Shown here in pieces: positions 44,485-47,554 of a DNA stretch of 47,554 nt (position 1 is its first letter; each line of letters begins with the position of its first letter). Origin of the DNA: Mycoplasmatota bacterium (lineage in GTDB: Bacteria > Bacillota_I > Bacilli_A > RF39 > UBA660); assembly GCA_022774645.1 (NCBI GenBank), contig JALFKQ010000025.1:1-47554 (forward strand), given 5' to 3'. A program made the translations under genes and the position numbers. The notes beneath the pieces are model-generated. The model was given only the letters and a program-made list of their open reading frames with translations. It was not told where the DNA came from and did not search any database.

Positions 44485-45279
44485 TTATTTTAACTTGTTA
44501 TATATAAGTTCATATTCCTCATTAGATAAATTTTCCATTAATTTATTTAATGTTTCTTTTGGAATATCATACTCTTCTATTATTTGTTTACTTTCTTTTT
44601 TGGTTAATTTTTGATCGTGCATTTTAGAAAATTCTATTAGTGATTCCATTAAATTATTTTTAAGTTTCTTTTCTCTATGAAAGAACATTTCTCTAAATAT
44701 AAATCTTTTAAAGCTATATTTTAAATCTTCCTTTTTGATAGGAATTAATTTTATAATTGATGACATCACTCTTGGAGCTGGATCAAATGCCTCTGGTTCT
44801 ATATCCATAATTTTAGTTACATTAAAGAATGAATTTGTAAGTAGTGCTAATTTTGTTAATGATTTGTTTATAACTGCATCAGCATATTTTTTACCAACAA
44901 TTAAAGTACATTCCTTGAACTCACATCTCAACAGTTTTTCTATAAAAGGTTCTGTTATTGAATATGGTAATGCAGATATAATTTTATCACAGGGTGGAAT
45001 ATAAACTGTTAAAGCATTTCCGTAGATAACATCAACATTATTATGTTTATCTTTTAAAACATTTATAAAATGTTCTAAGTTTCTATCTATTTCAATGCAT
45101 GTTAAATGATTTACTCTTCTTGCAATTGTATCACTTATCTCACACTTCCCAGGGCCGATTTCTACAACATCTTCTGTTACCTTTAAATCAGCAGCATCAA
45201 CAAAAGCATTTATAATACTTTTATCTACTAAAAAATGTTGATCTAAATAATTTGTATCATTATTAAATTCCATATCCAT
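44485..45279 (-). CDS. KsgA/Erm-type rRNA adenine methyltransferase homologue with altered motifs
   Basis: The N-terminus NYLDQHFLVDKSIINAFVDAA matches KsgA/Dim1/Erm proteins. Motif I is EIGPGKCEISDTIA, where the family has GPGxG, so the third Gly is Cys. CIEIDRNL is the ribose-binding Asp/Glu segment. Motif IV is ISALPYSITEPF in place of NLPY/NIPY, so the catalytic Asn is Ala. A C-terminal helical domain follows with RMFFHREKKLKNNL-like FREMFFHREKK. It resembles archaeal Dim1 more than Bacillus KsgA. It could be a noncatalytic ribosome factor or an enzyme with a changed target. The GTG at 45288 is possible, but AGGTG gives better spacing to the ATG at 45279. Confidence 0.75.
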   Translation of the reverse strand: MDMEFNNDTNYLDQHFLVDKSIINAFVDAADLKVTEDVVEIGPGKCEISDTIARRVNHLTCIEIDRNLEHFINVLKDKHNNVDVIYGNALTVYIPPCDKIISALPYSITEPFIEKLLRCEFKECTLIVGKKYADAVINKSLTKLALLTNSFFNVTKIMDIEPEAFDPAPRVMSSIIKLIPIKKEDLKYSFKRFIFREMFFHREKKLKNNLMESLIEFSKMHDQKLTKKESKQIIEEYDIPKETLNKLMENLSNEEYELIYNKLK

Positions 45280-45354
45280 ATCATTCACCTATTATATTAT
45301 ATCAGTTATTTCATTATTTTTTAATCTATTTTTTCAAATTTACAATAATTTAAA

Positions 45355-45376
45355 AAGTTTAAGATTACTTAAACTT
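45355..45376 (-). terminator. Intrinsic terminator at the end of the four-gene operon
   Basis: Perfect 9-bp stem (45355-45363 with 45368-45376), followed on the minus strand by TTTTTAAATTATT. It overlaps the stop codon at 45365-45367. Confidence 0.65.
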
Positions 45377-45847
45377 AATTTTTGATTTTATTATTTGATT
45401 ATATTTTTTTATATTTCTTCTTCTACTAGCATCCGTAAAAAAGATAGCATAAGCAACTTCCCATAAAGCAACCCAACCAAATACTGTAAATACTTCTACT
45501 AATATTTCTCCGAATATATGATTTAGAAAATATGCTGCTACTATAAATAACATACCTATTGTAAAAAGTATTACCTTTTTAACATTACTACTAGCCATTT
45601 CTAAAAGTAATTCATCTTTACTTTCTTTAAATTCTTTTATAATTATTTTTTTATATTTTTCTTCTTCATCTTTTGTAAGTTGAAATTTACAATCTATATT
45701 TATATTAATTTTTGAATTAATATCATATCCTGCTATTTCATTTAATAGGTATTTTTTTAAATCTGGTGATAATGTATTATCATTATACTCACTTACAAAA
45801 TCATTTTTATTTCGTATATCTACCTCAATATTTAATTCTTTTTTCAT
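45365..45847 (-). CDS. Small protein with two C-terminal membrane helices, unknown
   Basis: The first 85 residues are soluble and charged (NIEVDIRNKNDFVSEYN, TKDEEEKYKKIIIKEFKESK). Two membrane helices follow (about 90-108 and 113-135, the second with VFTVFGWVALWEVAYAIFF), then a basic C-terminus. Both termini are probably cytosolic. AGGAG lies 3 bases before the ATG. It starts 6 bases after the RluA-type gene and is the last gene of the operon. I do not recognise the family. Confidence 0.6.
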   Translation of the reverse strand: MKKELNIEVDIRNKNDFVSEYNDNTLSPDLKKYLLNEIAGYDINSKININIDCKFQLTKDEEEKYKKIIIKEFKESKDELLLEMASSNVKKVILFTIGMLFIVAAYFLNHIFGEILVEVFTVFGWVALWEVAYAIFFTDASRRRNIKKYNQIIKSKIKFK

Positions 45848-45853
45848 GTTCTC

Positions 45854-46504
45854 CTATCTAAATATATTAAATGGGTATCTATTTGGTAAATCTATTTCGA
45901 AAACTAATTTCTCTCTTGTTATAGGATGTACAAATTCTATTTTCTTAGCAAACAATGCTATTTGTTCACCAACAGAAGCCTTTTTATTATATTTTTGGTC
46001 ACCAAAAAGGGGATATCCATAATTAGACATTTGTACTCTTATTTGATGACTTCTTCCTGTTTCTAAATTTATTTCAACAAGTGACATATTATCTTTATAA
46101 CTTAATTTTTTATAATAAAGTATTGCCAACTTTCCACTTTTATCAACTTTAACTATATTCTTTTTTTCATCTTTAAGTAGATAGTCTTCTAATTTTCCAC
46201 TTTGATTTATATTACCCATTACTATAGCATTATAAGTCTTTTTAAATGTTTTATTTCGTATTTGCTCTGATAGTCTTCCAGCTGCTTTTGAGGTTTTGGC
46301 AAATACCATTATTCCACCTACTGGTCTATCAAGTCTATGAACTAATCCTAAATATACATTTCCTGGTTTATTATATTTTTCTTTTATATATTCTTTTAAT
46401 ATAGTTAATAAATCTTTGTCTTTTGTATTATCCTCTTGAACTATTATATTTATTGGTTTTTCAACTACTAAAAGATGATTATCTTCATAAATAATATTAA
46501 TCAT
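45854..46504 (-). CDS. RluA-family pseudouridine synthase
   Basis: The 216-residue protein converts uridine to pseudouridine in rRNA or tRNA. The catalytic Asp59 lies in LVHRLDRPVGGIMVFAKT. YEDNHLLVVEKP at the start and LETGRSHQIRVQMSNYGYPLFGDQKY are further family motifs. There is no S4 domain, so it is a short RluA-type member; the target position cannot be told. I start it at 46504, whose ATG overlaps the stop of the previous gene by 8 bases; an alternative ATG at 46528 would lie deeper in that gene. Confidence 0.92.
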   Translation of the reverse strand: MINIIYEDNHLLVVEKPINIIVQEDNTKDKDLLTILKEYIKEKYNKPGNVYLGLVHRLDRPVGGIMVFAKTSKAAGRLSEQIRNKTFKKTYNAIVMGNINQSGKLEDYLLKDEKKNIVKVDKSGKLAILYYKKLSYKDNMSLVEINLETGRSHQIRVQMSNYGYPLFGDQKYNKKASVGEQIALFAKKIEFVHPITREKLVFEIDLPNRYPFNIFR

Positions 46505-46865
46505 TATCAGGTGTTGCTTCCACTTCAATTACTTTAAGACCATGATCCATTAAAGATTCAATTGTAACTTTTCCACTCTTTAAATCATCTATCATTTTAG
46601 TTTGTGATCCATCTGACCAACTTAATATTATTTTGTCACTTTTAGCACAACTAAAGCAGAAATCTCTTGAATGATTTTTATAAAAACATTCAACTACTTC
46701 AGGACACACACCTTCATAATCAATTATTTGATAGTCCTTAGCTATATCTTCAGGTTTTACTGTTTCTTTATCATTTAAACTTGAAAATGCAATTATTGAT
46801 AAAGCTACTAATAATAATCCTATTGCAGTAAACAAAATACTTTTTAACATTATTTTTAATTTCAT
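46497..46865 (-). CDS. Small membrane-anchored protein with four cysteines
   Basis: The 122-residue product has an N-terminal membrane helix (about 8-28) and an extracytoplasmic domain with Cys54, Cys60, Cys70 and Cys73 in EGVCPEVVECFYKN and DFCFSCAKSDK. They could form disulfides or bind a metal. I do not recognise the family. I start it at 46865, with AAGGTGGG upstream. Its ATG overlaps the TGA stop of the methyltransferase gene in an ATGA arrangement. It is coupled to genes for RNA modification on both sides, though its own location outside the membrane gives no direct link. Confidence 0.6.
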   Translation of the reverse strand: MKLKIMLKSILFTAIGLLLVALSIIAFSSLNDKETVKPEDIAKDYQIIDYEGVCPEVVECFYKNHSRDFCFSCAKSDKIILSWSDGSQTKMIDDLKSGKVTIESLMDHGLKVIEVEATPDND

Positions 46866-47554
46866 ATTTTTTCCCACCTTCCATATATTCCACATGGTAA
46901 AACCATGTTAGATTCTGTTATTTTAAGTCCTATTTCATCTGTACTAATTTTTCCGCCTATTAATTTATCTTTTGTACTTGTTTCTAAAATATTTTTTAAA
47001 ATTTCTGGTGTTATTCCTTTTGTATATGAACTTATAAGTAGAAATAATGGATCATCGCTTAGAATATCTATACATGAATCTAATAGTTTATTTAAACTAT
47101 CTTCAAATCTCCATAATTCTTTTGATGGGCCTCTTCCATATGTTGGCGGATCCATTATAATAGCATCATACTTATTTTCTCTTCTTTTTTCTCTTTCAAC
47201 GAACTTTAAGCAATCATCACAAATGTATCTAATCCTATTATTTTCAAGACCTGAAAGTTTTGCATTTTCTTTTGCCCATTCATTCATGCCAAGAGATGCA
47301 TCTACATGTACTACTTCTACTGCTCCTGCACTTGATGCAGCCATTGTAGCTCCACCAGTGTATGCAAATAAATTAAGTACTTTAATTTTTCTATTTGAAT
47401 TTTTAATTTTATTAATTATGAAATCCCAATTAGCTGCTTGTTCTGGAAAAAGGCCAGTATGTTTAAACCCTGTTGGACTTACTTTAAATTTTAAGTTCTT
47501 ATAATTTATAGTCCAAAATTCTGGAAATTTCTTTATATTTTCCCAGTATCCTCC
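46862..47554 (-). CDS. RlmI-like class I SAM-dependent rRNA methyltransferase, partial (runs off right edge)
   Basis: The frame is open to the window edge and holds the C-terminal 230 residues. GGYWENIKKFPEFW, then SPTGFKHTGLFPEQAANWDF, leads into motif I VLNLFAYTGGATMAASSAGA. VVHVDASLGMNEWAKENAKL is the ribose-binding segment and IIMDPPTYGRGPSK the DPPxxGRG motif. This matches RlmI/RlmK-like 23S rRNA m5C or related methyltransferases. The N-terminal part is outside the window. The TGA stop overlaps the ATG of the next gene. It is the first visible gene of the four-gene operon. An ATG at 47344 is internal, not the start. Confidence 0.85.
   Translation of the reverse strand, partial: GGYWENIKKFPEFWTINYKNLKFKVSPTGFKHTGLFPEQAANWDFIINKIKNSNRKIKVLNLFAYTGGATMAASSAGAVEVVHVDASLGMNEWAKENAKLSGLENNRIRYICDDCLKFVEREKRRENKYDAIIMDPPTYGRGPSKELWRFEDSLNKLLDSCIDILSDDPLFLLISSYTKGITPEILKNILETSTKDKLIGGKISTDEIGLKITESNMVLPCGIYGRWEKI

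Noticed and set aside
1-47554. Mycoplasma-type code with TGA as Trp
   Set aside because: Genes stay open with TGA read as stop, Trp is encoded by TGG, and TGA ends a gene at 46862-46864.
1-47554. tRNA, rRNA, CRISPR array, insertion sequence or prophage
   Set aside because: Gaps are short and I saw no tRNA T-loop sequence, spaced direct repeats, transposase, integrase or phage structural gene.

Overview
This window comes from a very AT-rich bacterium of Firmicutes type with a cell wall. It has AddAB instead of RecBCD, a MurD, a GH25 lysozyme lipoprotein, MBOAT/DHHW surface acetylation genes, SipW-type secretion signals and Bacillus-like promoters and Shine-Dalgarno sites. The standard code fits: TGA is used as a stop (for example at 46862-46864) and long ORFs stay open without TGA-to-Trp recoding, which argues against Mycoplasma or Spiroplasma. 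The density, short gaps and protein families suggest an uncultured gut Bacilli lineage (RF39-like or a related low-GC group). The placement is inference. I saw no rRNA, tRNA, CRISPR array, insertion sequence or phage.

Layout. 1-5628: start of a TetR-like regulator running off the left edge, then addB-addA on the minus strand. 5716-12965: a catalytically dead-looking SipW-type signal peptidase homologue, an FtsX/MacB-type ABC exporter pair, an LppM-like lipoprotein, a SipW-signal BspA-like surface protein and a small helical protein. 13045-21328: gmk, a transglutaminase-like protein, a GH25 lipoprotein, a CBS-type Mn pyrophosphatase with a DUF362 protein, an HD protein coupled to a PF06541 membrane protein, and murD. 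21364-25912: DHHW, MBOAT, DUF4358-like and DUF1846 genes, probably cell-envelope O-acetylation. 25970-32409: a Sel1-repeat protein divergent from two small genes, a peptidase S51-GNAT fusion, an acyl-CoA synthetase and a dicarboxylate/amino-acid symporter. 32428-35451: an ABC-F protein fused to an aminoglycoside-phosphotransferase-like kinase, behind a leader peptide and terminator, with a divergent unknown gene. 35472-44452: a hybrid histidine kinase, an atypical AMP-dependent ligase, a giant MMPL transporter fused to a secreted heptad-repeat protein, and its divergent TetR regulator with three operator copies. 44485-47554: a KsgA-like methyltransferase homologue with altered motifs and a four-gene operon (RlmI-like methyltransferase running off the right edge, small Cys protein, RluA-type pseudouridine synthase, small membrane protein).

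The main new candidate is the antibiotic-response module at 32428-34973. One polypeptide carries an ABC-F ATPase, of the family that removes drugs from the ribosome, and an APH-like kinase of the family that inactivates aminoglycosides or macrolides. A 22-codon leader ORF contains the 5' arm of an intrinsic terminator, the design expected of drug-induced ribosome-mediated attenuation. Other notable signals are several genes whose start codon falls about where transcription should begin (leaderless mRNAs), a regular TGAC-N5-GTCA operator array, and three proteins that keep a fold while losing signature catalytic residues. Convergent genes are separated by very short shared hairpin terminators, many overlapping stop codons. 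No gene-free stretch exceeds 300 bases; the longest are 15883-16075 and 34807-35010.
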